Origin: Apoda limacodes
Taxonomy: Eukaryota; Arthropoda; Insecta; Lepidoptera; Limacodidae
Direction of reading: 5' to 3'
Length of the DNA: 64,000 bases
NCBI GenBank assembly: GCA_946406115.1
Contig: OX291543.1
Location: forward strand, 26,190,815 to 26,254,814
The notes below the pieces were generated by a model. It made no database searches, was not told the DNA's origin, and worked only from the letters and a program-made list of their open reading frames with translations. A program made the translations under genes and the position numbers. Positions 33,726 to 46,376 of this stretch are shown piece after piece. The stretch's first letter is position 1; the number at the start of each line of letters is the position of its first letter.

Positions 33726-35867
33726 GCCGTATTGTTTTTTTTTGGTAAAAGGTTTTTTTAGAGTCACACATTGAACATTCGTTCCCAAACGTGTTTTGTT
33801 ACCAATAATATGTATTATTTTGTTACAATACCTATAATTTGACCCACACACGCAATTTATGTCAGGCGCCTATACGCTATGAGCACGATAGAATTAAGAA
33901 ACTCCTTGCCACACAATCCTTATTATTTCTATGTGCTACTGACTGAAAATCTATTTTAGATTACACTAATTTGTCAGTCTTCTGCTCGACAAGTCCGCCA
34001 TTCATACCACCATGTGTGGGAAACATTATGAAATTGAAAATGATCATATTTCTTTTAAAAGACACTAGGCGATTGCACAAAGATTCACCTAGTTTTCGTC
34101 GTTAACTATTCATTATTATGGGCCGTGGGATATTTTTTGTGGTTTCCATTGTTCTGGTTTTGATATAGGCACATTCCAGCTGAACGGGCATACGGTCTGG
34201 ATCTGTATCATACCTTCGTATTGACAATGCTCAACTAGTTAATTTTTTTCAACAAATATTATTATGTTTTTAATTATTAACTGTGCTTTTATGTTACGGA
34301 TAAAGTCAACAAACTGTACATTTCTACACTGCAAAGTTTATTTTTTACATTAAAATAAAAAGAATTAACATTTGTTTTTTCACATCAGTTTTTTTTTTAT
34401 AACAAGATTAGAAGAATTTTTATTTCAATTAATTATCAAATGTTTTTATCAATTTCTGATACCTACTTATTTACTTAATTAATTTCTTGTTTTCGGATTT
34501 CTTCATAATAGTGACTGCATGTCTGTATATTAAAATAATTTAAAGAAAAATAAGGAGATACTTTTTTAGGCTTTCATAATTTTTTAATGTGTTATTGTTC
34601 GCAAAGGTAAAATCAAACAATAAAAATCTGTTTTGATAAGATTTTAATGGTTTTTGTCATAAATTTTGCAATATTTGGGCTACGGCAGTAGAAGCTCAAG
34701 ACCAAAATGGGCAAAATCATTTAGTCTAAACCTGAAATATAGAGAGGAATCGAGATTTTCTATAGACATTTGTAGTTCTGTAAACATCATGACGAAAAAA
34801 CTAAAGCTATATTAACTCGGCAATATACCGACGATATCCCGAACGTCAGCCAACCTGTAGGAGATGACAATGACCTTTAAAGAGCTTAATAACAAAATAT
34901 AGGGTAATAATACAATCAGTCCAAGACTGCGTGAATTTGGTCATCACATAATAAAAATGTTTGTCCTGTTGCGAGCTAGCTAGAGTTTACTTCTATTACT
35001 ATTGTACCAACATAATGAACAGCAAAGCATTTTCTCAGCCATTAAGGATGCGTACATCCTTACCGAATCCGCATAGGAAGGAAGACAAAACATTACAAAT
35101 AAAGTGTTACATTCACTCTCCCAATTCACATAGAAAGTGCGTAATTATCTTAAAATAGTTTAAAACTCGTACTTCCAAATTAAAGTACAATTTTTTGCTG
35201 TAATCATCAAATTGTTCCGTTGTATTGATCCGTCACAGATATCAAAGTCATTTGTAACAGTGCGTATTCGAGCCGTTAAATTGCGATTCTGATTGCTCTA
35301 ATTCGGATCCATATAGTGTTGCAAAATTACCTATAAACGATTATATCGATAACATCAATTAACTAAATTGGTCGATGCAACGCCAATTTTTTTTGATTTT
35401 TTACGAATGAGAATTTTATTGTTGAGTGAGATCATGGTGGTTAGTGAATAGACGAGCTTTGTGATGAAGACATAACTATATTGTAGTATTTTAATTGGTC
35501 CTTTGAAGGTTCTACGTAACAATAGACTGGCTCCTTTTAAATTTGGATTTTGAAATGATTAGGTAATGTTCATATCAAAGGAAAAATTAAAGAAAGGTAA
35601 GATAAAAAGTTGTATTAAATAGACAAAACAGTCTAAAAACTAAGTTAATTCAATCACAGTATGATTTAAAGATATAATAAAGCACCTAAAAAATAAAGGC
35701 CGAACGACAACAAAGTTTGTATTATTTTGTTACTGGTTGATACACTTCGCTTTGCCCGAGCGGAGTTTGCAAAATTTTGCCCTAATATTTGTTTTTTATG
35801 TTCCATGGATCGTTAACAATTCGAACTCAAAATATTTTTATCAAAGTAAAATTTAAATGGTATCTTC
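33726..35867. other. Unassigned AT-rich DNA
   Basis: No gene or repeat recognised over about 2.1 kb. The only frame of note (34961-35158) has no motif. Confidence 0.4.
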
Positions 35868-36222
35868 TTACCCGACTACCGAAATAATAATCCTATAATA
35901 ATGTTTTTCGAGCGTATGTTTGTATGTATGCCCATTTCTTTGGGACAGCCTGAATGGCTTGACGGATTTTGACATGCAAGGTGTCATTTGTTTCGTCGTG
36001 ATTGTGTGAGTGACACAGTATAGTAAAATTAAAAAAAATTAAAATGGCCGATTTTATGTGGTTAAAACAATTTTTTTTTCCTAAATCACACCAAATATTT
36101 TTGCAGGCGGGACTCATTTAAGTAGTAGTACAGATTGCTCACAATATAGTAGTTAAATATTTGGCATGTTTTAGGGGCACTTGTTTACTTCTTTTTAGTT
36201 CTTGTAGTCGAGTTTTTTTTAA
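35868..36222 (+). repeat. Dispersed repeat with 'ttgggacagcctgaatggct'
   Basis: Starts 'cttacccgactaccgaaata', includes 'tttctttgggacagcctgaa', 'gacggattttgacatgcaag' and 'ggcgggactcatttaagtag', ends near 'cttgtagtcgagttttttt'. This resembles a common lepidopteran repeat. The 74-codon minus-strand frame across it is not a gene. Confidence 0.6.
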
Positions 36223-36837
36223 TATTAAATTATTTATTTTTATTTTATGTATTAGACTCTACTGTACCAGTGGTTTGGAATGTTTTTTTTTAAAATAGGC
36301 GTGGTGTAATTAAACCTAAATCCTAGCTCCTTATTAAAAGAAACTTACCAAACTATCGAATCGACACAAATAGAGTCGTTTAACATTTTTAATATTCGAT
36401 TTTCGATTGAAAATTTAATGTTCGATTGAAAAACATCGTGGTAAATAAAGTCGATACAACGACTGCATAAATAAAAGCTGTAGAGTCTCCTAGATTCGAT
36501 GTCGAGGATATTTTAATTTTTATAAATTTTTTTTTTCAATTGTCAAACTGGGGACATAATAAAAGGTTTGAACATATCATAAGTGTCACCATAGATTAAA
36601 TCTTTTAAACTACCTATGTCTATTTGCAAATTCATGAGTATATTCCATTAATATTATTTGTCTACTGCGCTTTGTCTGTTAGTGCATCCAGGTAAAACAG
36701 CTCCGAAATAACTTTGCTCTCGGAAAATAAACTTGTACCAAATTAAGGTAAAGTACCTACCTAAAAATATTTTGTATGAATGTATTTATGTAAAACGTCA
36801 AAAGAGAGGTAGACTATAGACCTAAATTATAATGTGG

Positions 36838-36905
36838 GGGTTAACCTCTTTTCACCAACCAATTTAGTTCTGCATGGCAGGTGAGCTCATCGCTGCAACA
36901 CTCCT
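36838..36905 (+). repeat. Repeat D fragment
   Basis: 'aacctcttttcaccaaccaa' then 'tttagttctgcatggcaggt' and 'catcgctgcaacactcc'; same orientation as the 9.9-kb copy. Confidence 0.7.
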
Positions 36906-37243
36906 TGAGATATAAGTGTATAAAAACTAATTTGGCTACACACATAAAATAGACTTCCAGGGATGGCCCTGAACCTAGTAAATGCAGAGATAGGTGTTTG
37001 AAAAACACTTGCTGTCGCGCTAGGACCCGACCCGAGGGACAACTGCGCCTCGGGCTGTTTTACGTAGTCGTAGCTACAAAATCGGGATATCGTATTCCCC
37101 ACTTTCCTTTTCCAAATCTCAACCAAATTTAATAAAAATTACTTCACCTTAAAGGTAATGAATTATTTCGTATCTGTATGTTTTGCTATCATAAAAAATA
37201 GTTTTCATATTTGTGTAGCACACGTCTAAAAAGTCATAAAAAA

Positions 37244-37433
37244 GAGGATATTTATTGGACTTTTGCAGGGCCCCAGTTTTTCATATGAAGGGCGTATCAA
37301 AAAAAGCAAAACATAGAGACATTGTGATTGTGTATATCTATCATACGTTAAAAAATAACAGCTCTAACGCCAAAATCCAGGAAGGAAACAGGGATATACG
37401 TTTGTATGGGGAAAAACAGCGGGATATTTCCTC
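37244..37433 (+). mobile_element. 190-bp TTAA-associated MITE
   Basis: Left end 'gaggatatttattggactt' and right end reverse complement 'gaggaaatatcccgctg' form short imperfect TIRs. TTAA follows the right end (37434-37437); the left flank has mutated to an A-run. Body blocks are shared in inverted orientation with 3769-3938. A 60-codon frame covers the element but is just a read-through. Confidence 0.75.
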
Positions 37434-37524
37434 TTAAATTCACTTACGGACTTTATGCACTAGCAACAAAAAATAAACAAAATCTCATTGGCTATGGTTT
37501 AGCCTATACGGTAAATTTTATTAA

Positions 37525-37975
37525 GTTCCTAAGTCCCAGTGATTTATTTCAAAAAGTACCTAAGTACCGTGTCTCATAGTTTTAGTTCATAATGTCACTG
37601 AGTCCAGTTTATTATTTTTTTTTTAAATAATTGTAATTTTTTGCACTTTTGGTGATTTTTACTCGTTTTTCTTTTTATTTAAGTGAATGTTAAAATGGTG
37701 TGTGCAGATAAGCTGTCGAATTAAGTGCTTTTTGTTTGCTCCTTCTGTTATCCTATAAATAATATAAATGCAGAAGTTTGTTTGTCTGTCTATTTATTAC
37801 TTCATACGTCACTCATACATAGATTATGATTATGATTTCAATAATTTTTTGTTTTTATTTATCAAGTTAGTTTTTTCCTCTAAAACCCAAGTCCAACTCT
37901 AGTTTAACTAAAATCACTAAGTCCAGCTCAAAGTCCCTAAGTCCAGTGTAAAAGTACCCAAGTCCAAGATATTTA
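37525..37975 (+). repeat. Cluster of degenerate 'ctaagtccagt' motifs
   Basis: At least seven variants of 'ctaagtcca(gt)' occur: near 37527, 37559, 37603, 37887, 37917, 37934 and 37958. The last four lie within about 75 bp, with 'ccctaagtccagtgtaaaag' then 'tacccaagtccaag'. Spacing is irregular, so this is not a simple tandem array. Nothing else marks the region. Confidence 0.55.
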
Positions 37976-38353
37976 ATTTATAACTTGATGAACTAAGAAC
38001 TTACTAAAAATATTTTGGTATGACATATTATTTTTTATAATGTTTTCGTCATTTTAAAATAAAAAACCTATGTTCGCACTTTTTTCAAAAATGTTAATAC
38101 GGAATTGGAGACATCTTGAAATGGGCCATCCATGTTGTATATGTACATTTAGAATTCTCCTTTTTTTTAAAATCAAAAAATGTTTATAACGTTTCTGGTA
38201 ACATTAAACTATAAATTAAGGTTGAAACAATCCTAGTAAGTATATAAAATACCTGTGATAGGATGCTCTTCCATAACTTCCTATTATTTTAATTTTTTTT
38301 GTTAATCGTTAAAACAATACAATTTTAAGTGTAAAGTATCGTATTTGAATTGA

Positions 38354-38376
38354 TGTATGTGTGTGTGTGTGCGTGT
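38354..38376 (+). repeat. GT-rich microsatellite
   Basis: Short 'gtgtgtgtgtgtgcgtgtg' run. Confidence 0.8.
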
Positions 38377-38586
38377 GAATGTAAAAAAATAAATGTAATT
38401 ATTTATTTTATCTAAAATCAATTAATATATTGTATAAGGCCTTATAAGGTCTTTACCCAATCATACAAAGTTTGTTTACATTCACGAGATTACAATTTCT
38501 AAAAATCTAGTTTTCTAGACAAGCTGATAAATAGTTATAGATATGTATATATTTCTAAATCTGCATGCATTTGGTTAAAAAAAAAC

Positions 38587-38706
38587 TAATATAGTTCATA
38601 GGATTGGCATTCAGTTGTGAGAATAAGTGCGTTCAACGAGCACAGAACAATGCGTTTCCCATGCACCCGATTGCCATCAGCCAGTAAACTTGCGTACTTT
38701 ACGTAA
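38587..38706 (+). promoter_or_regulatory. Candidate promoter and short leader ORF
   Basis: 'taatata' at 38587-38593 lies about 25 bp upstream of an arthropod initiator-like 'ttcagttg' (A at 38613). The sequence that follows is markedly less AT-rich. The first ATG (38650, context 'acaatg') opens an 18-codon frame starting 'MRFPCTRLPSAS' and stopping at 38706. A possible GT donor is only weak. Motifs are seen; function is a guess. Confidence 0.25.
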
Positions 38707-38939
38707 CAGATAGACGTACAGAAGACGTATGGCGTACGTACACGTACAGACAATGAAAGTGATGTTTTTGTTTGATTAGTTAAACGCGTTAGTGAACAAT
38801 ATGGCTTTAGTTAAATTTGTCTTAAGTAGAATCATAGCAAATTTAAATTTACTTGTTTTTGATTGTATTATAAGATTTATTTTCATTAAGAAATCTATCA
38901 ATTTAGAGCTATGTTTAGTGCTATGCTTACGCTAAATGT

Positions 38940-39125
38940 TTATTACATACACACAGTCCTCCATCGAAGGCGTCTAGACAGAGCAATCATGACGTAAGGT
39001 GCGTGGTGGGCCGGGGGGCGAGTGCTGCCGACTACCATAATGTCGTCACATATGGCTAGTATTCTCCAGCTAGTCACACGTTTTGTTGCGGTCCATCACC
39101 ATGACTGTCTTGACGTTGTCGGATT
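38940..39125. other. GC-richer unassigned patch
   Basis: Around 38997-39030 runs 'ggtgcgtggtgggccggggg', which stands out from the AT-rich surroundings. No frame or repeat family recognised. Confidence 0.35.
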
Positions 39126-39411
39126 TATCAAAGTTGATAACTGACTGTATGAATGAAATGAAGTGAAGTGGGTTTTTAAGGCATAAAGACATGCGGACAT
39201 TTTTACTTTAAAAACAAAAAGCCATAAATCGACCATTACACTGCCTACACATATATCTGTACAGAGAGCCAAAGACCATTCAAATTTTGAAGTCGTTAAG
39301 AATTTTGTGCAACCTTTTACGATATGTTTACGACTCGATAAAATGTAGCATTACTATAATATCAGTAATTATTCTATCAATCCATGAGTATTCTTAAATA
39401 TAATTACTAAG

Positions 39412-39500
39412 ACGTAATGTTATTTCCCTTGAAGGCACACCTGTTGATCTTCCATACTCACTCATACCCTTGGGCAAATTGCATCTCGAGTATGTAGCAG
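39412..39500 (+). other. Possible internal exon
   Basis: An AG at 39410-39411 and a strong donor 'gcag|gtatgt' at 39501 bound 89 bp with one frame open throughout (29 codons), including 'NVISLEGTPVDLPYSL' and 'GKLHLEYVA'. Phases would be 1 at both ends. The polypyrimidine tract is weak. 'EGTPVDLP' recalls Ig-domain strands, but the expected Cys is Tyr, so no assignment is made. The opposite strand is also open (39394-39597). Could be a decayed exon or chance. Confidence 0.25.
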
Positions 39501-39729
39501 GTATGTATTTATCTTGCAAAGCGGATGTCCATTTCAAAATGGAGAAAGGCATACTTAAATATTTTATTAGACAAATTAAATCAAAATGTGAAGTCAATAT
39601 TTAATTTCCAAATATTTACCATTTTGTTTCATGATTATTTAAAGTTTTTTTGTGGTATTACCTTCGTAATAAGTTTTTTATTAAAAGCATTTAATTTTGA
39701 GATTTATTTTAATACTACTAAAGTTGTAA

Positions 39730-39940
39730 ACCAAAAGCCTACTGTTCGCCTGATGGTAGGCGCCAAGCGGTCACCGCAGCCTATGGACGCTTGCAACACC
39801 TAGCGAATTACTCGCGCGTTGCCGACCCTTCAAAAATCTTATAACTGAACAGGGAGCTTATTCCACAACCTAAGCGTTTGCGGGAGGAAGTATCCCTGAA
39901 ACCGCACTGTACATGAACCGAGTCAAAAGTCAAAAATAAT
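39730..39940 (-). repeat. Repeat G copy, minus orientation
   Basis: 'ctgatggtaggcgccaagcg', 'gtcaccgcagcctatggacg', 'cttgcaacacctagcg', then 'ttgccgacccttcaaaaatc' and 'ggagcttattccacaaccta'. With the 62.2-kb copy this is the longest version; both extend into 'ttccaga/caacctaacg...gcggga' sequence. Confidence 0.8.
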
Positions 39941-41569
39941 TTAGTGATACGCCAATCGATTGATAAAAGTTTTTTATACATTTTTCGAATAAATCCAAAT
40001 AACATAAATGTCGGATAGTCCAGATATACTATTTCAGAAGTAGTGGTGTTGCGAAGAGCTCACATAAATCTAGTTTATTCTAGTCTAAACTTTTGACGAA
40101 AAATTACGGGTAATATTTAATTAAAATGGATTGCTTAAATATTCATGATTTATTTTAAGTACATGAGTGATAGTATTAACTTAATATTTAAGGGATTTAT
40201 TGAAATCGCTTACCTCAGAATCAATAGGTAGGTACCTACAAGAATGCAAGCCACTGTCCGAAATGCACTCACAATTGTCAAAACCTCACCAGGAATGAGC
40301 TTGACCTCACTCACTCGACTGCATATTATTGAAATGAATTAGAAAATTATACAATTCTATCCACACCGTCGTCTATGCATTATATTACGATCTGAATTTC
40401 AGCCATGTACTTGAATGCAGACTACCTACACCGAATTTCCTTGAATTTTGATCGGCGGTGTCCGTCTATGTCGATGTAAGGGTGTCTATTCTTATATAAA
40501 ACAACACGCGAAATACCAATTTTATTCATTCAGCACGTTATCTATTCTCTAACTTGAGAAAATCGTGTTCGATAAATAATCGAGTGGTTTGGGGATAGGT
40601 TCCTGCAGGATCGAATTTGATTATGGTTTGCATCGTGATTCATGAGTCTACTGCACCAGACGAATAACATTTACTTATGTTATCCTAGAGACAACATTTT
40701 TGAGTATGTCACTGCAATTTATTCAAAAAACTTGATAAATCTTTATATTACTAGCTTAGCAATGAAGTTTGGGTTCTACCCTAGAATATGATTTTTGGTA
40801 GTTATTCTATTGTAGGTACTTTATTTTGTGATACCTAAAATATAAGTCGTGTTAGGTGTAAAATTATTTTTAAAACTGTTTAAGGACCGTGATACATGTT
40901 TGTTCCTATGTTCAACATAAGTTATACTAAATAAGAGGGCCATAAAGCCAGACACAATTTACATACAACGCGGAATATTAACGTAGTATGGGCGAAAAGC
41001 ATTAAAAACTAATACCTCGAATATTATTACTTATATTAAAAATTTACTAATAATTTATACTAAAACACTCCTTTATACTAAAATTTACTAATAAAGGAGG
41101 ACACATGCCTCACAATACTAAAACTGTGTTCAACTTTACACTTTGAAATAAAAAAGCAAGAAGAAGGGCACATGCATGATATTACTTATTACAAAACCTG
41201 TCCTAGGTTAAAAAAAAAACATTTTGTTGCGGTAAATATAAATTTATCTCAAAAACGGTGAGGTTGGATAGAAATGAGAAGAGACAAAAAGTTTTAATGT
41301 TTCTCATATCAAATTTTTAGTCGGAACCCTAAAATAATCTAGAATTTAATGTATAACAATTTTTTTTACTGAAAAACATTATATTTTTTAATTCGCATTT
41401 AGTATTTTCACATTAGAGTCGAGAAAGTGGCTAGTAACTCCCCTGACACTTAATCTTTTACAGAGAACAGATGGGCTACATTTATCTTTGTCAATTATTT
41501 TTGGGTCCACCGAACCAATTCACGAGTCAGTATCTTAGCTAAGAATTTCAAATCCGTGTTTAAAACCTA
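39941..41569. other. Unassigned AT-rich DNA
   Basis: No gene. A small local duplication of 'tactaaaa...tttactaata' occurs at about 41040-41095, and 'gtcggaaccctaaaataatc' near 41322 may be a last trace of a 'ggaaccctaaaa' repeat tail. Confidence 0.4.
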
Positions 41570-41835
41570 TCCTTATCAGCCTCATTCGTCCCCACTGCTG
41601 GGGCATGGCCTACTCTCACCGAGGGCGATATTTGGGCCATAGTCCACCCAGTGCGGATTGTGTTTTCTTTTTTGACGATTGCAGGTTTTCTCACGCTGTT
41701 TTCCTTCATCGAAAAGCCAGTGGTTTGAATAATCAATGTACTTGAGAAATTAAGATAAATACTGATTGGTAGACGCCGGGCTTGCACCTCCGCCACTCAG
41801 GACGCAAAGTGAAATCGAAACTCCTAGGCCACCAC
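41570..41835 (-). repeat. LINE 3' end, RTE-like
   Basis: On the minus strand: 'ggcggaggtgcaagcccggc', 'aaccactggcttttcgatga', 'aggaaaacagcgtgagaaaa', 'cctgcaatcgtc', then 'cacaatccgcactgggtgga', 'ctatggcccaa' and 'gccatgccccagcagtgggg'. This order is characteristic of the 3' region of common lepidopteran non-LTR retrotransposons. The 78-codon minus-strand frame inside is residual coding sequence at best. Confidence 0.75.
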
Positions 41836-44139
41836 CGACTAATTAAACTAGAATAAAACCTAAGCAGAATGCTTAATATTACTAAAAAAAATGGTGAGTA
41901 GAATAATCTAGATAATAATCAGTTTGAACCAGTATATTTTCTGCTCAAAAAAAAATGATTTTGAATGCTATAGAAAGTAAAAGCACTCTAGTAAACAATC
42001 GTCAAAGTAATTTAAAATGGCTATTTTAGTCCCTAAGCGTTCATAATTAGAAATGAGGCGCAATTATATGCAAATAGGGTACGACGAGGTTCATTTTGTA
42101 ACCATGTATTTGTCGCCGTTGTTGGCACACCCACCCGCCTCGTCGATTGTTCTACAATCACACAGGATGATAAACCTCTGTCGATGCTAGAAATGCAAAT
42201 CCTCTCCCAGAATATTGCGTGCTAGGTGACTCGTAGAAAAAAAACTCACCCAGTGGGTGTCGGACACGCGTCGGATGCGTTTTGACGTCGCATTGCACGA
42301 TTTTACATTCTCTAAAATAAAATGTTCGATATACAACAATTTAATTGACTATACCTTGTTATTTATATTCTACAGTTACTTTTACTATTCTTTTGACATC
42401 TTTTTTATTTTTTTTAAGGCACAGCTTACTTTAGTACATGTTATTTCTTATGTAGGACAAAATATATTTGACTGTTTAGTGACAGTCTATTCGAGAAGGT
42501 ACGCAAAAAGTCATCCCATGTGAGGAACATGTCCGAAAGTGGTTTTTTCAAGAACTTATTTGTTTATATTGTTGACTAAATTAGCTGTTCTAAATTGAGC
42601 ATTACAATGGCTATGACATACATATGAACGGATGGACATGAAAGTAGATATACGCATACGATATGGCGCTAGAAAAAAAAATATTAGAAACAACATCCCC
42701 TTTCCTTTGTTTGGTTCTTTGTTGTTTTTTTCCTTTATTTTTTATTGTTGACTCAAAAAAAAGTTTTTTTTAAGCTTTTAATGATATAAAAAACTCTGTT
42801 TCAAAAGCTATTATGAAAGTGCACCACAACTAAAGGTGCACGCAGTGTAAAATCTCTACAACAATAAAGTTATCTATTCACTGCCTAAAAAGAAAAAACT
42901 GATAGGCCATAAAATAAATTAATAAAAAAGTAAAACTGATCGTACATTATATTTCACGAGCAGCCGGCACCAAACGTGTTTGTCGTTCGGCACCTGATCG
43001 ATATTAGTTCATAAAATTCTTCGTTACCTAACTCTACGCATTCGACAATACTAGTGAAAGCGAAATATCTAATTATTTCTTTTTTAACAACAAAGATGAC
43101 ACAGCGCGTTTCGGAACGGAGCCACGCTTATTTTTTGCATTGGATACAATCTGCGTCTGCGGTCAGTGTGAAATAGAGCTGCAAAAGAAAAAAAAAGAAT
43201 AGGAATGAAATTGACATTCGACTGTACAAAACGAATGCAATCGACTCAATGCAAGTTCGATTAAATAAATATGTCGAAGAATAAAAAAATAAATGAAATG
43301 TGTACAAGATTCAATTTGCGATGCCGTGATTAGAAGAGAAGCAAGAGCTTATGAGTGTCAGTGTATATAATAATAGAAAATTATGTAATATTGGTTTCAC
43401 TTTTAATAATTGCATTTATAATTTGCCCATTAAAATATTTGATTACATGTTACTAAAAGAATACCCATAAAATTGGTTTGACTTATTTTTAAAATAAAGA
43501 ATATTAAAGTCAAGATAAAATTAGGAACGGAGTTTAATTTGAGAAACCCTTTTAAAATCTGCTGCCAAATGTAACAGTCTGAAAAATAACATGCGGTAGT
43601 ATTTACATATGAGAAATACAAGTAAGCGCATTTTATTCGTTCAGTTCCTTCCAATAGTTTTTCGAAATAAATTATCATAGTTGTTTTTTGTATATACCTT
43701 AACTATTTTTATATTTATCAAAAAATATAATATAAAAAATTCATTTGTTTCTTTTTTATTTTAATTAAATCAGTGTAATTTTTAGGTACACTAATATTAA
43801 TTCTATTAAAGATTTTAGTCTTCAGTTGATGACGAAACGATTTTTTTAAGTATTATATTGTATATAAACAAAACAAAAAAACTATAAATAACTCGAGTAT
43901 GTCTCTTATCAAAATAATTAGATTAACTTATATGTTTTCCTTTTAAGATACTGTATTACAAGGATTGTCAACCAGTAATTGGTTATGTTACAATACTTAC
44001 ATATAAAAAACCAATAACATTACAGAAAACATTTTAAAACAAACGGTTAGCTTATGTAAAAAAAAATCTTTCAGTACATATAAAAGCAATATCAATTCTT
44101 CTTGCTGTAGTAGCTGATATTTAACCAAATATTCACATA
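41836..44139. other. Unassigned DNA
   Basis: An octamer-like 'atgcaaat' is at about 42068. The patch 42250-42300 ('cggacacgcgtcggatgcgt') and 42960-43150 are less AT-rich. Frames at 42257-42523 and 43430-43678 have no motif. Confidence 0.4.
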
Positions 44140-44360
44140 CTAGCTTTTGCCCGTGGTTCTAGCCGCCCTTAATTTGGTCATCCGTGTAGGATCTCAAAGG
44201 CAACTCCGCAATCATAAAATAAACCCCCGGGACTCGAACTATCCCCATGCACAATATCATCATATTCGGTACAGCGGTTTAAGTGTGAAAAGGTAACAGA
44301 CAGACCTAGAGATAGACAGACAGACAGAGTTACTTTCACATTATAATAGTAATATGGATA
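44140..44360 (+). repeat. 'aacagacagaca' family repeat
   Basis: 'actagcttttgcccgtggtt' and 'agccgcccttaatttggtca', then 'ggtacagcggtttaagtgtg', 'aaaggtaacagacagaccta' and 'cagagttactttcacattat', 'aatagtaatatgga'. A local expansion of the 'gacagaca' motif is visible. Confidence 0.85.
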
Positions 44361-46376
44361 GTTATTTAATTAATAATTAAAACAAAACAAAAATCAAACA
44401 ATCGACATGAAAACGATTACTCATAAGTTTAACTGTGGAACACAACTTTAGGATTTCGAGCTGAACTCCAATTGGTAAAGTATTTTGTCCGTGATGACGG
44501 GTAAGTGACCCAACGCAGATTTAGTAAATAAAAGTATCTTTGATTATTTTTAAATCAGGATGCAGGATGATCCAAAAGCAATAAGAAACGGCTGAGTTAA
44601 AAGTCGAGCAAAAAAACACCCGTCGGGTTCGGGCGACCGCCGGTCTGCGAGCGAGATAGCGTAACTTTCTGGGTCAAATTAGTTTTTTATGTTTTTTATA
44701 TAAATCTACTGTTACAACAAGTGAAATTATGCCCTTCATTTCACTTTTGTTCAGATCTTCTTGTTGGTTTTTGTTTAGATTAAGGGCGAAGTATTGTTGT
44801 ATTATTGGTTGCTTTACCGTTGCGTTGTTGACAACACGATGTCTTAGGAGAAAACGATTTAATTTTGATGATATAATTGGATATTTTTGTATGATAGTGT
44901 ATTAGGACCTGTTACAACTGCATATGTTAATGTAAATCCTAGACTACTTGATATATTGCCTTTTTTTATATTGTTATGAAATAAGTATGTTTTTCATAAC
45001 TATATTTTACTATAACGGTTTTCGATTTATATTTTAAGGACATAGCTGATGATTTAATACTGATCGGTAAAATTATTACATTGTTACACTTGTTTTTTTT
45101 TTATTATCACCTATTTTAAAGGGTCTTGTCTATGTTATTTTAAACTAAGAGATAATAAAAGAGATTAATTAAAGATCATCTCATAAATTATTACAACACT
45201 GAATTGTTACTAACGAAATAGACTTCCTAAATAAGTATTTAGTTTTTTACATAAAATTAAAGTTTTTACATTTAGCATATAACTTTATTAATAAAAATAT
45301 TACTGCATAGCAATCACCTCTTTTGTCGAAGCACACGTCATACTATGGAAAAAAAATATTTATTACATTTTTTTATTTGTAGTTTTTTTTAATGTAGTCC
45401 AATATTTATTGTTATTTATTGAAATACAATTTCTTTGTACTCTTAGTATAAATATATATGTATGTGTACGTCTGCTGTGTAAAATTATATGTTATATGAA
45501 TATATTTTTCTCGGGAGTTACTTTAAATCCCGTCACAGAATAATTGAAGCAATCTGAAAAACAATAGGCAATTGAAATATTACCTATATATTGATTGTTT
45601 TTTTTTTTTAAATAAAACTATTTACATTGTTAATCTTGTTTATTAAGTGTTTCAATACAAAACACGTATATATTAGTTGATACACTATAATATTATGTTT
45701 CGTTTGTGATTTTACAAAGTGTACCTATTGGACGCACGCAATAAAACAGTATTGTAATTAGTTTTTAAAGCTAGTTGTAGTTAATTTACTTGACGATTCG
45801 AAAGTGTTCTTAGTAACCCATTTGAATAAAAAGATATTGATTTCGATTTTAATATATCGCCTGATTAAATTAATATTTTTTGTAAAGAGACATTAATTAA
45901 TACATATTAATTTATTTATAATTGTCACAAAAGATAATTTATTAGTTACATTAAAACAAATATTTATTTGTAGTCAGTTTTAGGTGTAAGATTTAGTTTT
46001 TATTTAATTGTTGACTTTTTATTTGTGGTGCAAAAAAAGTTATATTATTTTGACTGGCAGTAGGTTATATTTTTTGGTGTGTATTAAACAAAATTAAGGA
46101 GTTTCTTTTGTTACGTTAATACATTTAAAGTATCCTTAATTGAATTAATAGAAATATGTAATTTAATAAATAATACAGAAAAATATAATTATATAATTAA
46201 CTTTGGTAATTGTCAGAACTACACATGGCCTAATTCTTATCAGTGTTTTTACAATACTTACATACTACAATAGGTAGGTAGATATGATAAACGTCACTAA
46301 AAAAAAGTATTTATTAAAAGACGCTAATAAATATTTAAAATACAAAAAGGTCTCGCATAAAAAATGTAAATCCTAC
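44361..46376. other. Long unassigned AT-rich stretch
   Basis: About 2 kb with no repeat, no frame over 60 codons and very few CpGs, immediately next to the CpG-rich island at 46.6-47.0 kb. 44620-44650 ('cgtcgggttcgggcgaccgc') is a small exception. Confidence 0.45.
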
